Origin: an uncultured Bacteroidales bacterium | GTDB lineage: Bacteria; Bacteroidota; Bacteroidia; Bacteroidales; Paludibacteraceae | Direction of reading: 5' to 3' | NCBI GenBank assembly: GCA_946186915.1 | Contig: CAMHOY010000003.1 | Coordinates: 62,001 to 126,000 of the forward strand | DNA: 64,000 nt | Shown: piece by piece, positions 41,179 through 49,964 of the stretch | Position numbering within the stretch: position 1 is the stretch's first letter | How the letters are laid out: the number at the start of each line of letters is the position of its first letter | Translations under genes and position numbers: made by a program | The notes under the pieces: model-generated | Told to the model about the DNA's origin: nothing | Seen by the model: only the letters and a program-made list of their open reading frames with translations | Databases searched by the model: none

Positions 41179-44000
41179 AGCGAGAATCTCACAGTTACTT
41201 TGACGCCGTTACGTCCCCATCCGGGGATGCGCCGACGGGCTTGAATCATGATCGGTTCTCCGGTCGCGGGATCGATCATCGGATTGCCGGCACCGTCTAA
41301 CTGCGGTACTTTGTACGGCAACTCATACTCATTATAGGTAAGACGGCGGATGTAGTCGATACGGATGAATTTGAAGATGTTTTCAAATCCCGCGGTAATC
41401 TCCAAATACGGCAACTTGCCGATAGGGGACGAAGTGGTTCCGGATACATAGTAGCCGTCCTTGTCGAAAGTGGCTGTCTGCGGGAACTCATACAGACCGC
41501 TGCCCGTCTCTAAGTACGGGTTGTTCTTCTTCGTTAGACCTCCGTAGATTCCGGCGAAACTGACTACGCCGCGCAACTTGAGTTTGTTGATACCCGGGAT
41601 GCGGTTCAGAATCCAGCCCTTGAAATAATAGGTCATGTAGAGCGACACGTATTCGTCCATCATGAACTCCATCGGCTTCATCAGGTTGAACGCGCGCTGA
41701 CCCAATAAGATACTCGTTGATGTCGGAGGGATATGTAACTTCGTAAACGGTACTTGTTGCCAGATGATACCCGTCTGTACTCGTAAATCAAGGTGACCGA
41801 AGGCGGAGAACCAGAAACGCTTGTCGAACATCACCTCTGTCTTGTTGTAGAAGAAACCCTTACCGCCGTTGTGACGGTCATCCAGATAACCGATGGTATG
41901 CGTCAACTTGATGGTCGGGGCATCTTTCTCAATGGTCCACGGACTCTTAACACCCGCACGGTCCATTCCAATCGTCGAACCCGGCGAGTACTCGAAATCA
42001 ATCATCGCCTCGTAGTTGCGGTACGAGCCGATAGGAGTCGTGCTTTTCGTGTACGACGTGTCTTGCGTCACAGGGTCGATATGTTGTGTCCAATCCACAC
42101 GGTCGTAGCGTAGCGAACCCGCAGCGCGGTTGTTCGTGAAGTCGAAATGTGTGGAGAGGATCATGTTGTTGCGCCACTCCTTCATATATTCCAACTTCGC
42201 ATGGAAGACGTACTGGGCGAACGGCATGGTCGGCGTGCCGAACGGGATGGACATGATGATATTATCACGTCGGACCACATCCGTCAACTGACCGGGTTCT
42301 TCGATGTCATATTGGCTGGTGAGCTGGATATGATGCTTCAGACGACCATCATACGGATGATACTCGTGCTTGCCGAAGGTATAGATGAACGTGCCGCTGT
42401 ATTTAGGCAGCAGGTCCTTCGTTCCGAAAGCTACGTAGCCGCGGAAGAAGATCTGGTCGTGTAAACGAGCAGTCGAGATACCACCGACACGCAGACGGAC
42501 ACCCTCTAACATATTCCAACTGATGAAGTTGTATATCGGACCGAAATCAAACTTACTGAGATACATATATTCCGCCTTCCGCGTCGGGACATACTCTGTC
42601 GTCACGGCATTGACAAATAACGCCAGACTGTTGAACTTAGGCGTATTGGTGAACTCGCGCACCAAGTCAACCACCGAACTCTCGTACTTTGTCAACGGCT
42701 CGGGGCGCATCTCATCCGTCCAATCCCCTTCCCATACCAGTTCGGCGGTCGAGTCATTCTTCTCCGCTTCTGCACCGGTGTTCAAGGGCGAGAAAGTCTC
42801 TTTCGGGATAGGTGTCTCCAAGTCCCAAGCAGTGTATATCTTCGTCTGACGCGCTAACATGCCTCGCTTGTTGTTGAAGATATAGAACTTTGCGTAAGTC
42901 GTTGTGCGATCCGGAGCCCATAGACCGTTGTCTAACTGCTTGTAACTGTGCTCAATAGAGAAATTACTAACGAAGTTGAGGTTGATCTCCGGTGGCACAT
43001 TGATCGTGTATTTCTTTAGGCGGTAAGTGCTGTCATTCACAATGTACAGGTGACCCGTGAAACCATAACTCTCGGAGTTAACAGGAACGAACGCCAAGTC
43101 GATACATGGATAACCGTCAACCATAATCGTATCCATGATATAGTACTGGTAGAATGTTACGGCAATAGTGGAACTCAACGGCGAGACAAAACGGTTGAAC
43201 AACAGGTTCATACTGTTGTCGTTGATATCTACATCCTTGAAGATGGCATCGACATTCTTCTGAAACGACTCCGAACCAATCACACTCTCAATACCGAAGA
43301 TACGTTTTTTGTCCAATACTTTCTTCTCGCGGTGTGGCTTGCGCTGATAGTATTCCGTGTTCAGATGCTCACGGATACTCACTGTTACATTCGGATACAC
43401 ACCGGTTGTGTCGATATATTTCTTGACAAACTGGAAATCTTTCCAGAAAGGCTTGTTCCAGTTGACTTTGATGTTGTCCAGCGCAAACGACATACGTGCG
43501 TAACTGTTGGCTTTGTACTGGTCTGCCGTCAGCACACAGTGCTTGTCTTTGTTGGCAATGACGTTCTTGATCAACTCAACTGCAGGATTACCTTTGCGTC
43601 TGTACTCGCGTTTACGGTTCTTCGGAGTCACGACAATATCCTGTAAACCGTATACGTCCGGCGTCATCTTTACCTTCACTCCCTTACGGTTCTGACCCTT
43701 GCGCAGCGTCAGTAACTCTGTCTTGAAACCGATCATCTGGAAGTTCAGCGAAGTGTATCCTTGCGTGTTGCTGATACTGAAATTACCGTCTACGTCGGAC
43801 GTCGTACCTACCTCCGAGGGAACAACACCCTTATTAGTCGTGGACTTGAGGAAGTATATTTGCACAAAAGGTAAGGTCTCGCCGGTGTCACCGTCAACAA
43901 CCACACCCGATATACTTGTCCGTGTCGGATCTTCCTGTGCCATCACCATCCCGGCGAAGCACAAGAGCATAAATACTATATAACTAAATCTTTTCACCAT
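41175..44000 (-). CDS. DUF5686 outer membrane protein with carboxypeptidase-like regulatory domain
   Basis: The ATG at 44000 gives MVKRFSYIVFMLLCFAGMVM, a signal peptide ending AQ. The open frame extends upstream only through a TTG. The 941-residue protein begins with a CarboxypepD_reg-like beta-sandwich (ISGVVVDGDTGETLPFVQIYF, about residues 28-110). A long DUF5686 region follows (YRRKGNPAVELIKNVIANKDKH), ending in a C-terminal beta-barrel whose last strand is NGVKVTVRFSL. Family members are outer-membrane proteins of unknown function. The start codon lies in a doubled 8-base unit, AAATGGTG. A mini-hairpin, GCAAAC-TCT-GTTTGC (44012-44026), lies just upstream. Confidence 0.83.
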   Translation of the reverse strand: MVKRFSYIVFMLLCFAGMVMAQEDPTRTSISGVVVDGDTGETLPFVQIYFLKSTTNKGVVPSEVGTTSDVDGNFSISNTQGYTSLNFQMIGFKTELLTLRKGQNRKGVKVKMTPDVYGLQDIVVTPKNRKREYRRKGNPAVELIKNVIANKDKHCVLTADQYKANSYARMSFALDNIKVNWNKPFWKDFQFVKKYIDTTGVYPNVTVSIREHLNTEYYQRKPHREKKVLDKKRIFGIESVIGSESFQKNVDAIFKDVDINDNSMNLLFNRFVSPLSSTIAVTFYQYYIMDTIMVDGYPCIDLAFVPVNSESYGFTGHLYIVNDSTYRLKKYTINVPPEINLNFVSNFSIEHSYKQLDNGLWAPDRTTTYAKFYIFNNKRGMLARQTKIYTAWDLETPIPKETFSPLNTGAEAEKNDSTAELVWEGDWTDEMRPEPLTKYESSVVDLVREFTNTPKFNSLALFVNAVTTEYVPTRKAEYMYLSKFDFGPIYNFISWNMLEGVRLRVGGISTARLHDQIFFRGYVAFGTKDLLPKYSGTFIYTFGKHEYHPYDGRLKHHIQLTSQYDIEEPGQLTDVVRRDNIIMSIPFGTPTMPFAQYVFHAKLEYMKEWRNNMILSTHFDFTNNRAAGSLRYDRVDWTQHIDPVTQDTSYTKSTTPIGSYRNYEAMIDFEYSPGSTIGMDRAGVKSPWTIEKDAPTIKLTHTIGYLDDRHNGGKGFFYNKTEVMFDKRFWFSAFGHLDLRVQTGIIWQQVPFTKLHIPPTSTSILLGQRAFNLMKPMEFMMDEYVSLYMTYYFKGWILNRIPGINKLKLRGVVSFAGIYGGLTKKNNPYLETGSGLYEFPQTATFDKDGYYVSGTTSSPIGKLPYLEITAGFENIFKFIRIDYIRRLTYNEYELPYKVPQLDGAGNPMIDPATGEPIMIQARRRIPGWGRNGVKVTVRFSL

Positions 44001-44046
44001 TTCACCATTTAGCAAACTCTGTTTGCGTCACCAATTCCATCAATCA

Positions 44047-45135
44047 TCATTGTTGTTTCAGGCTTTCTTCGTGTATCATGTCCCATATCTGCATTGCAAA
44101 CTCTGGTGAGAGTCCTAATCTTTCAGCTTTCAACTTTAAACTTTCAACAATAGTCTGATACCGTTCGGGTTGGAATGGAGCTACACCGTGCGCTTTTTTC
44201 CATTCGCCTATCCGTTTGCTTACATCCATTCGTGCCGCAATCGTATCCCATAACTGCTCGTCCAACTCGTCTATCTCCGCTCGCAGCCAGTTCAGTTCTT
44301 CTTGGCTTTCAGAGGGGCAAATCAGACTAACGAGACACAATCGAGAGACTATCGAGTCGAGGGCGTCTCGTAGGCAAGTCGGGGTAATCTGCTGCTTGTT
44401 GTCTGATAGCGCCTTCTCAGGACAACAGTGTACTTCTACCATCGCGCCATCCAATCCCAACTCGGCGATTTTGTTCATCAGAGCCGGCACTTGTGCGGCA
44501 TCACCGCTCATATGACTCGGATCTAATAACATCGGTATATCCGGCCGCGCCATCCGTACTTTATGCGCCATCGCCCAACATGGCTGATGGTTGCATCCGC
44601 GGTGAACAGCGATCACCGGCACGCCTGTTTTCTCCAATCGTTCTATATTCCCCAACCACAACGCTGCATCCGCATTTACCGGATTCTTGATCAACAGCGC
44701 CTTAGGCGCGTTACACTGCTGCGAAACAGCGTTTACACTGCAGCCTTTGGCTGCATTTAACTGTGGCAGCGCCGCGTTTATAGCGTCCGCTATTGCCTGT
44801 ACCGCCATCGGGTTGGCGCTCGACCTTGCTCCTATCCATAGATAGTCCATTCCTGCCTCCAAGGCTGCGGCTACATGTTCGGGAGTCGCTACTTCTGTGG
44901 CAACCTCCATACCAAACGCTTGTTTGACTTCGGCTAACCACTCCAGCGCCGGTGCGCCTGCTCCTTGGAACGTGTGCGGGTTCGTACGCGGCTTCCATGC
45001 GCCCGCGCGGAAGACCATCCGGCAATCGGCATGCTCATGACAAATGGCGGACAACTCACGCGCTGTCTCTACCACCTGCTCACGACTCTCCGCCGCACAC
45101 GGACCTACTATGTATATTGCCCTTCCCCCCCTCAC
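44047..45135 (-). CDS. aroG: bifunctional DAHP synthase / chorismate mutase
   Basis: The N-terminal domain makes 3-deoxy-D-arabino-heptulosonate 7-phosphate, the first shikimate-pathway step (IVGPCAAESREQV, LIKNPVNADAALWLG, AVHRGC, DPSHMSGDA, VEVHCCPEKALSD). The C-terminal 85 residues are a type II chorismate mutase (LRAEIDELDEQLWDTIAARMDVSKRIGEWKK). This fusion is usual in Bacteroidetes. The start is GTG at 45135, because an in-frame TGA lies just upstream in the 8-base array. A run of seven G lies within codons 2-4. About 25 residues near 120-145 (LPQLNAAKGCSVNAVSQQC) come from a string of mini-hairpins at 44697-44754 and have no counterpart in homologues I recall. Confidence 0.92.
   Translation of the reverse strand: MRGGRAIYIVGPCAAESREQVVETARELSAICHEHADCRMVFRAGAWKPRTNPHTFQGAGAPALEWLAEVKQAFGMEVATEVATPEHVAAALEAGMDYLWIGARSSANPMAVQAIADAINAALPQLNAAKGCSVNAVSQQCNAPKALLIKNPVNADAALWLGNIERLEKTGVPVIAVHRGCNHQPCWAMAHKVRMARPDIPMLLDPSHMSGDAAQVPALMNKIAELGLDGAMVEVHCCPEKALSDNKQQITPTCLRDALDSIVSRLCLVSLICPSESQEELNWLRAEIDELDEQLWDTIAARMDVSKRIGEWKKAHGVAPFQPERYQTIVESLKLKAERLGLSPEFAMQIWDMIHEESLKQQ
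44697..44754 (-). repeat. three chained mini-hairpins inserted in frame in aroG
   Basis: GCGCC-TTA-GGCGC (44697-44709), GCTG-CGAAA-CAGC (44718-44730) and GCAGCC-TTT-GGCTGC (44740-44754) are joined by the near-identical linkers GTTACACT and GTTTACACT, with ATTTAACTG after the last. The whole block is translated as part of AroG. Confidence 0.75.
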
Positions 45136-45136
45136 T

Positions 45137-45216
45137 CTTTCATTCTTTCATTCTTTCACTCTTTCATTCTTTCACTCTTTCATTCTTTCATTCTTTCATT
45201 CTTTCATTCTTTCACC
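45137..45216. repeat. ten-unit 8-base tandem array between the lipoprotein gene and aroG
   Basis: Ten consecutive units of CTTTCATT or CTTTCACT occupy all of the intergenic space, from the lipoprotein stop codon (45217-45219) to 1 base before the aroG start codon. Minus-strand units contain both ATG or GTG and TGA, in all three frames across the array. Confidence 0.93.
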
Positions 45217-46020
45217 TTAATAGGTTACTACTACGCGGAAATTCATCGTGTCCGGCGGAACAATCTTGCCGTCTTTGTAATCGTATAGGTAGTCGGAGTT
45301 CGTCACCTGTATATCCATATAACCGACTCCCATGCGGTAGTCGATGCCTTGCGTGTAATGAATCGGTGTGTTTACAGGAATAGTATCCGAGAGGAACAGA
45401 CTCATCGGTAGCGGCACTTGATATGCATCTGCGGTGCCGTATTCGAACTCGCGGCAAATGGTGAATTGGCCGTAGTTATAGATGTCGGATGTGATCTGCG
45501 GCACTTCAATGCGGCAGTAGTACTGTCTAAGCGTCTCATCGAAATTCCAATTGGCTTGGTTCACGGTCAGATCAATGGTCTCATCGTTCGCTTGCAGACG
45601 GAAATGCATGCCTTCTGGATTCTGTGGGGCATACAATCGGTCGGAGTTCGTTAATTGGATGTCCACGTATCCGATGCCGAGACGGTAGTCAATGTACTGC
45701 GTGTAGAAGTCTATACGCTCTTCTTGTGTCGTTTCGGTCATGAAAATATTCATCGGCAGCGCTACTTGATAAGCACCCGCTTTTTTGTGGTTGAACTCGC
45801 GGTTCACAGACCATTCACCGTAGTGATAGACATACGATGTGACCTCCGGCATGTCGAAGCGGCAAAAGAATTGTTTAGCCACAGTGTCGAAAGCCCATTC
45901 GTTGGGGTTCGCCTGCAGATCTACAGTTTTCTTGTGGTAATAACACTCCGGTGTGTTGTCTTGACAGCTTACCAGCATCAATCCGCACACGGCAATCAAT
46001 AAGATTAGTTTGCTTTTCAT
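45217..46020 (-). CDS. lipoprotein with an internally duplicated domain
   Basis: The ATG at 46020 gives MKSKLILLIAVCGLMLVSC, a lipoprotein signal peptide with lipobox LVSC; longer starts overlap the promoter. The 267-residue protein has two copies of a domain of about 110 residues. Compare WAFDTVAKQFFCRFDMPEVT with WNFDETLRQYYCRIEVPQIT, and YRLGIGYVDIQLTNSD with YRMGVGYMDIQVTNSD. I do not recognise the family. The repeats suggest an outer-membrane-anchored beta-sandwich protein. It has its own promoter (46068-46100), divergent from the glucosaminidase gene, and may be co-transcribed with aroG through the repeat array. Confidence 0.75.
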   Translation of the reverse strand: MKSKLILLIAVCGLMLVSCQDNTPECYYHKKTVDLQANPNEWAFDTVAKQFFCRFDMPEVTSYVYHYGEWSVNREFNHKKAGAYQVALPMNIFMTETTQEERIDFYTQYIDYRLGIGYVDIQLTNSDRLYAPQNPEGMHFRLQANDETIDLTVNQANWNFDETLRQYYCRIEVPQITSDIYNYGQFTICREFEYGTADAYQVPLPMSLFLSDTIPVNTPIHYTQGIDYRMGVGYMDIQVTNSDYLYDYKDGKIVPPDTMNFRVVVTY

Positions 46021-46067
46021 AAACTCGTATTTTTCGGGGCTTTGTATACAGCCCAAACCTTTGCGCT

Positions 46068-46100
46068 GCAAAGGTACAACAAAAAAATGATATACGCAAA
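46068..46100 (-). promoter_or_regulatory. promoter of the duplicated-domain lipoprotein gene
   Basis: Minus-strand TTTG (46097-46100), a 20-base spacer beginning CGTATATCA and TACCTTTGC (46068-46076). The -33 half lies in the palindrome AAAAAATGA...ACGCAA-ATA-TTGCGT..ATTTTTT (46082-46117), between this promoter and the divergent one at 46169. Confidence 0.82.
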
Positions 46101-46168
46101 TATTGCGTCATTTTTTCGCGGACTTTGATGATTTTGCTATTTCCAGTGTGCATTTATTTCCCGAATCA

Positions 46169-46201
46169 TTTGCATATGTCAAAAAAAAGCAGTAATTTTG
46201 C
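46169..46201 (+). promoter_or_regulatory. promoter of the glucosaminidase gene
   Basis: TTTG (46169-46172), a 20-base spacer beginning CATATGTCA and TAATTTTGC (46193-46201). The start codon is 18 bases past the -7 element, so the mRNA leader should be only about 10-15 bases. Confidence 0.8.
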
Positions 46202-46219
46202 CCCGCAAAATTGTTGTAT

Positions 46220-47287
46220 ATGAAGAAAATGCTATTTTTTGCCGCATTGTGCGTGTCGATGACGCTGGCGGCGCAGAAACAAAATGAGGCGTATTTGGCC
46301 TATATCGAGGAATGGAAGGAGACTGCCATTCAGCAGCAGAAAGACTATGAGATCCCTGCCGCTATTACCATGGCGCAGGCGTTGCTCGAATCTGGTGCTG
46401 GGCAGAGTGAGTTGGCCGTCAACGCCAAGAACCACTTCGGTATCAAATGCACCAACGACTGGTTTGGAGGAGTCTATTACCACGATGATGATAGTGAGGG
46501 CGAGTGCTTCCGTCAATACTATGATGCGGCGGAATCCTTTAAAGATCATTCCTTGTTCCTACATCGCCCGCGCTACTCTACCTGCTTCGAGATAGCCCCG
46601 CAGGACTACGAGGCTTGGGCCTATCGATTGCGCGACTGCGGATACGCGACAGACTATCTCTATGCGCCAAAATTGGTGAAGATTATCGAAACCTATAGAT
46701 TGGATACACTGACGGAGATTGCCATGAGAAAGGAGGTTGCGCAGCAGGAAGTTGCTACGCAGGATACCATTGCCAAGCCGGAGCAGGGAACTGCCCCGAA
46801 GAAACGTCCGTTGAAGGCAACGGTTGTGCGAAAGTCAGAACCAATCATGGTAATCCATAATGATCCGGAACCTCCGTATGTAGAACCGTTGACAGCCAAA
46901 GAGGAACGGGATAGCTTCTTTCTTATGCACCCCAAACACAAGTGCAATGGAGTAACATATGTAGTTGCTCGCGAAGAGGATACGTATGCAAATGTGGCCT
47001 TCCGGCTGAACGTGCGTGAACGTGACCTGAGGGAAGACAATGATGCTCTCGGCAGAAATCTGCAGAAAGGTGATCGTATCTATTTGTCTGCCAAAAAGAA
47101 GGTAGGAGACAAAGATTTTGTATGGACACATACCGGACTATCGCTGTGGAAACTGAGCCAGGACGAAGGTGTGACCATTGAAGCGATACAAAAACTGAAT
47201 GAACTTGATCCTACCATCCGTAGCTTCCGTACGCGACAGAAAATTTATCTCAAGAAAGTAAAAGAGGATTCGAATGGCGTCCATTAA
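46220..47287 (+). CDS. glucosaminidase with LysM domains
   Basis: The ATG at 46220 is preferred over the TTG at 46211. The 355-residue protein has a signal peptide (MLFFAALCVSMTLAAQ). A GH73-type N-acetylglucosaminidase domain spans about residues 25-155, with the likely catalytic glutamate in MAQALLESGAGQSELA and the typical NHFGIKC and YLYAPKLVKII motifs. A basic linker follows, then two LysM-like peptidoglycan-binding segments (YVVAREEDTYANVAFRLNV and SLWKLSQDEGVTIEAIQKLN). It should cleave peptidoglycan glycan strands in the periplasm, perhaps at division. It overlaps the DUF721 gene by 14 bases. Confidence 0.9.
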   Translation: MKKMLFFAALCVSMTLAAQKQNEAYLAYIEEWKETAIQQQKDYEIPAAITMAQALLESGAGQSELAVNAKNHFGIKCTNDWFGGVYYHDDDSEGECFRQYYDAAESFKDHSLFLHRPRYSTCFEIAPQDYEAWAYRLRDCGYATDYLYAPKLVKIIETYRLDTLTEIAMRKEVAQQEVATQDTIAKPEQGTAPKKRPLKATVVRKSEPIMVIHNDPEPPYVEPLTAKEERDSFFLMHPKHKCNGVTYVVAREEDTYANVAFRLNVRERDLREDNDALGRNLQKGDRIYLSAKKKVGDKDFVWTHTGLSLWKLSQDEGVTIEAIQKLNELDPTIRSFRTRQKIYLKKVKEDSNGVH

Positions 47288-47567
47288 CTCAATGTCCATC
47301 GGCGAGGCCCTCGTCAACTATATGCGCGAGAATGGTCTGGAGCAATCCGTACTGGATGTGCAGATTGAAGAGGTGTGGCCGCGTGTGATGGGAGAAACTG
47401 TCAAAAAACTGACACGTAGCATCGAAGTACGCGAAGGTGTACTCTATGTGCATGTTAACTCCGCTGCTCTCAAGACGCAACTTTTTGAGAACCGCTTTGA
47501 GTTGATTCGCAAACTCAATGACGCCGTTGGAGCACCTGCCTTGCGCGACTGTCGTATCTTAGGATGA
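47274..47567 (+). CDS. DUF721 (DciA-like) protein
   Basis: This 97-residue protein matches the DUF721 core: SIGEALVNYMRENGLEQSVLDVQIEEVWPRVMG...LYVHVNSAALKTQLFENRFELIRKLND. DUF721 includes DciA, the ancestral bacterial helicase loader, which in many bacteria lacking DnaC/DnaI brings DnaB to the origin. It overlaps the glucosaminidase gene by 14 bases and mutS2 by an ATGA overlap, so all three are made together. The DciA role is an inference from the family. Confidence 0.82.
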   Translation: MASINSMSIGEALVNYMRENGLEQSVLDVQIEEVWPRVMGETVKKLTRSIEVREGVLYVHVNSAALKTQLFENRFELIRKLNDAVGAPALRDCRILG

Positions 47568-49897
47568 TCTATCCCGAAAACATAGAGCAGAAGATAGACT
47601 TCACGGTGATTCGTGAAGAGTTGGAGCGTCGTTGCACATCGCCCTTGGGACGCGAACGTGTAGAAGCCATGCAGATGGGGACGGATTTCACGAAGGTACA
47701 ACATCTGTTATGCCTCACGGACCAGATGCGCATGGCTCAGTCCGATCCTATGTTGACCTTCCCCCGCGGTACGATACACGACCTGCGTGAGTCCATCGCC
47801 CGCATCCGCATAGCAGGACTATTTCTTGACGAAACCGAATTGGATGACTTGCGTAAGACCTTATCTTATGCCGCGGACTTGGAGCAATTTTTCGCTGCCC
47901 TCGATGACGCGAGATATCCATTGTTGAAAGAACTCGGGGATACCTCCTCACTCGGAACGCTCGGAAACATCGTAAAGGAGATTGACCGGATTCTCGACCG
48001 TTATGGTAAGTTAGCTGACCATGCCTCACCGGAATTGGCGCAGATACGTCGTGAGTTGACGAACACGCAAGGAAGTGTCAGTCGTACACTCGCCTCTATC
48101 CTTCGCCAGGCAAAAGCAGATGGATTCGTTGACGCAGACGCGGCACCCACCTTGCGAGAGGGACGGCTGGTAATCCCTGTTTCACCCGGATACAAACGCA
48201 AGATAGGCGGAATCGTCCATGACGAATCAGCCACCGGAAAGACGGTTTATATAGAACCTCAACAGGTGGTGGATGCCAACAACCGCATCCGCGAGTTGGA
48301 GGGTGCCGAGCGCCGCGAGCGCGTGCGCATTCTGCAAGCCGTCACAGACAGTCTCCGCCCTCAGACGGAACTTATCCTCGCTAACCAACGAATGTTGGCG
48401 GAGGTGGATTTCCTCAGTGCCAAAGTGTCGCTTGCCCAGACGCTTCATGCCATCCGTCCGGAGTTACATGATGAACCGATGCTGGATTGGAGCGATGCCC
48501 GTCACCCCGTGTTATGGCTCCATTATACACCGCAGAACAAGCCGGTAGTGCCGCTCTCGGTACGCCTGCAAGCCGCAGAGAACCGTGTGCTGGTTATTAG
48601 CGGACCCAATGCTGGTGGCAAATCCGTTTGCCTCAAGACAGTAGCGTTACTCCAATATATGTTGCAATGCGGATTGTTAGTGCCGGTGGCCGAGCAGAGC
48701 AGGGCGGGATTATTTTCCAAGTTGATGATCGATATAGGCGACGAGCAGTCGATACAAGACGAGTTATCGACCTATTCGTCCCATCTAAGGAATATGAAGT
48801 TTTTCCTGCGCAACGCGGATGAGAAAACACTCTTCCTAATTGATGAGATGGGTTCGGGCACAGAGCCTTTGATTGGCGGCGCTCTGGCGGAGGCTATGTT
48901 ACGCGAACTGGTCGCCAAACAGGCCTTCGGCTTGGTTACTACTCACTATACGAATCTGAAACATTTTGCGGAGCAGACCCCTGGCGTGGTGAACGGTGCC
49001 ATGCTTTATGACCGCGGTGCGATGCGCCCTCTTTTTCAGTTATCAATCGGCCAGGCCGGCAGTTCTTTCGCCATCGAGATAGCACGGCAGACAGGACTCG
49101 GAGAACCGATCATTCAGTATGCTACCGAACTCGTCGGAGAGGAACATATCGACTACGACAAACAGTTACAGGACATCGCCCGCGACAAGCGTTATTGGGA
49201 AAACAAACGACAGGCAATCCGTCAGAAAGAGAAAGTGCTCGAAGAACGCATCGCCCAATACGAGGAGCAGATGAGCGGCATCAAGGCGAAGAAACGCGAG
49301 ATGCTGGATGAAGCGCGTCAACAGGCGGAAGAACTGTTGAAACAGTCTAATGCCACCATAGAACGAACCATCCGCGAGATCAAAGAGTCCAAAGCAGATA
49401 AGGAACGTACGCGTAAGGCCCGTGCACGTGTAGAGGAAATGAAAGAGAAGGTGGCAGTCGTCAAAACGAAAAACGCACTGTCACGGGACCGCGCGGAGAC
49501 ACCCGCAGGAAAGAAAGGAAAAGTGCTCAAAGACTTCCGCGACTTGCGTGTACTGAAAGGTGATTTTCCAGGTAGTCCCGCCACGCCGGTAAGTCAGAGC
49601 AGCGTTTCCATCGCCCATCAGCGTAAAGTGCATTTCGACCGTACGTTGGACTTGCGGGGCTTGCGTGTCGATGAGGCCATGGAACATCTCATCGCCTACA
49701 TGGATGACGCACTCATGGTAGGCGCCGGCGAGGTGACTATCTTGCATGGTACAGGTACGGGCGCACTCAAACAACTGACACGCGATTACCTCAGCGACCT
49801 CAACCGCCAACGCCATAAACGAGGACAGGTGGCGCTCGACTTCGGCGATGGTGACGTCAACCACGGCGGTGCGGGCCTCACCGTAGTCAAACTATAA
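47564..49897 (+). CDS. mutS2: MutS2 family ATPase/endonuclease
   Basis: MutS2 acts against recombination intermediates and, in some bacteria, rescues collided ribosomes. The 777-residue protein has the MutS core and clamp helices, Walker A VISGPNAGGKSVCLK (about residue 344), Walker B LFLIDEMGSGTEPLIGG, a long coiled coil (about 520-640) and a C-terminal Smr nuclease domain with LDLRGLRVDEAMEHL and HGTGTGAL. No mismatch-recognition domain is present, as expected for MutS2. The start overlaps the DUF721 stop (ATGA). Confidence 0.95.
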   Translation: MIYPENIEQKIDFTVIREELERRCTSPLGRERVEAMQMGTDFTKVQHLLCLTDQMRMAQSDPMLTFPRGTIHDLRESIARIRIAGLFLDETELDDLRKTLSYAADLEQFFAALDDARYPLLKELGDTSSLGTLGNIVKEIDRILDRYGKLADHASPELAQIRRELTNTQGSVSRTLASILRQAKADGFVDADAAPTLREGRLVIPVSPGYKRKIGGIVHDESATGKTVYIEPQQVVDANNRIRELEGAERRERVRILQAVTDSLRPQTELILANQRMLAEVDFLSAKVSLAQTLHAIRPELHDEPMLDWSDARHPVLWLHYTPQNKPVVPLSVRLQAAENRVLVISGPNAGGKSVCLKTVALLQYMLQCGLLVPVAEQSRAGLFSKLMIDIGDEQSIQDELSTYSSHLRNMKFFLRNADEKTLFLIDEMGSGTEPLIGGALAEAMLRELVAKQAFGLVTTHYTNLKHFAEQTPGVVNGAMLYDRGAMRPLFQLSIGQAGSSFAIEIARQTGLGEPIIQYATELVGEEHIDYDKQLQDIARDKRYWENKRQAIRQKEKVLEERIAQYEEQMSGIKAKKREMLDEARQQAEELLKQSNATIERTIREIKESKADKERTRKARARVEEMKEKVAVVKTKNALSRDRAETPAGKKGKVLKDFRDLRVLKGDFPGSPATPVSQSSVSIAHQRKVHFDRTLDLRGLRVDEAMEHLIAYMDDALMVGAGEVTILHGTGTGALKQLTRDYLSDLNRQRHKRGQVALDFGDGDVNHGGAGLTVVKL

Positions 49898-49898
49898 C

Positions 49899-49938
49899 AT
49901 CGAAATATCGAGATATCGGGATATCGAAATATCGTAAT
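49899..49938. repeat. 8-base tandem array ATCGAAAT after mutS2
   Basis: Five 8-base units (ATCGAAAT, ATCGAGAT, ATCGGGAT, ATCGAAAT, ATCGTAAT) start 2 bases after the mutS2 stop codon and end 26 bases before the next start codon. Confidence 0.85.
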
Positions 49939-49964
49939 CCCGAATCATCGAACATAACAACAAT

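Noticed and set aside
45137-45216. Possible CRISPR-like array
   Set aside because: The units are 8 bases and directly adjacent, with no spacers and no cas genes nearby; it is a simple tandem repeat.
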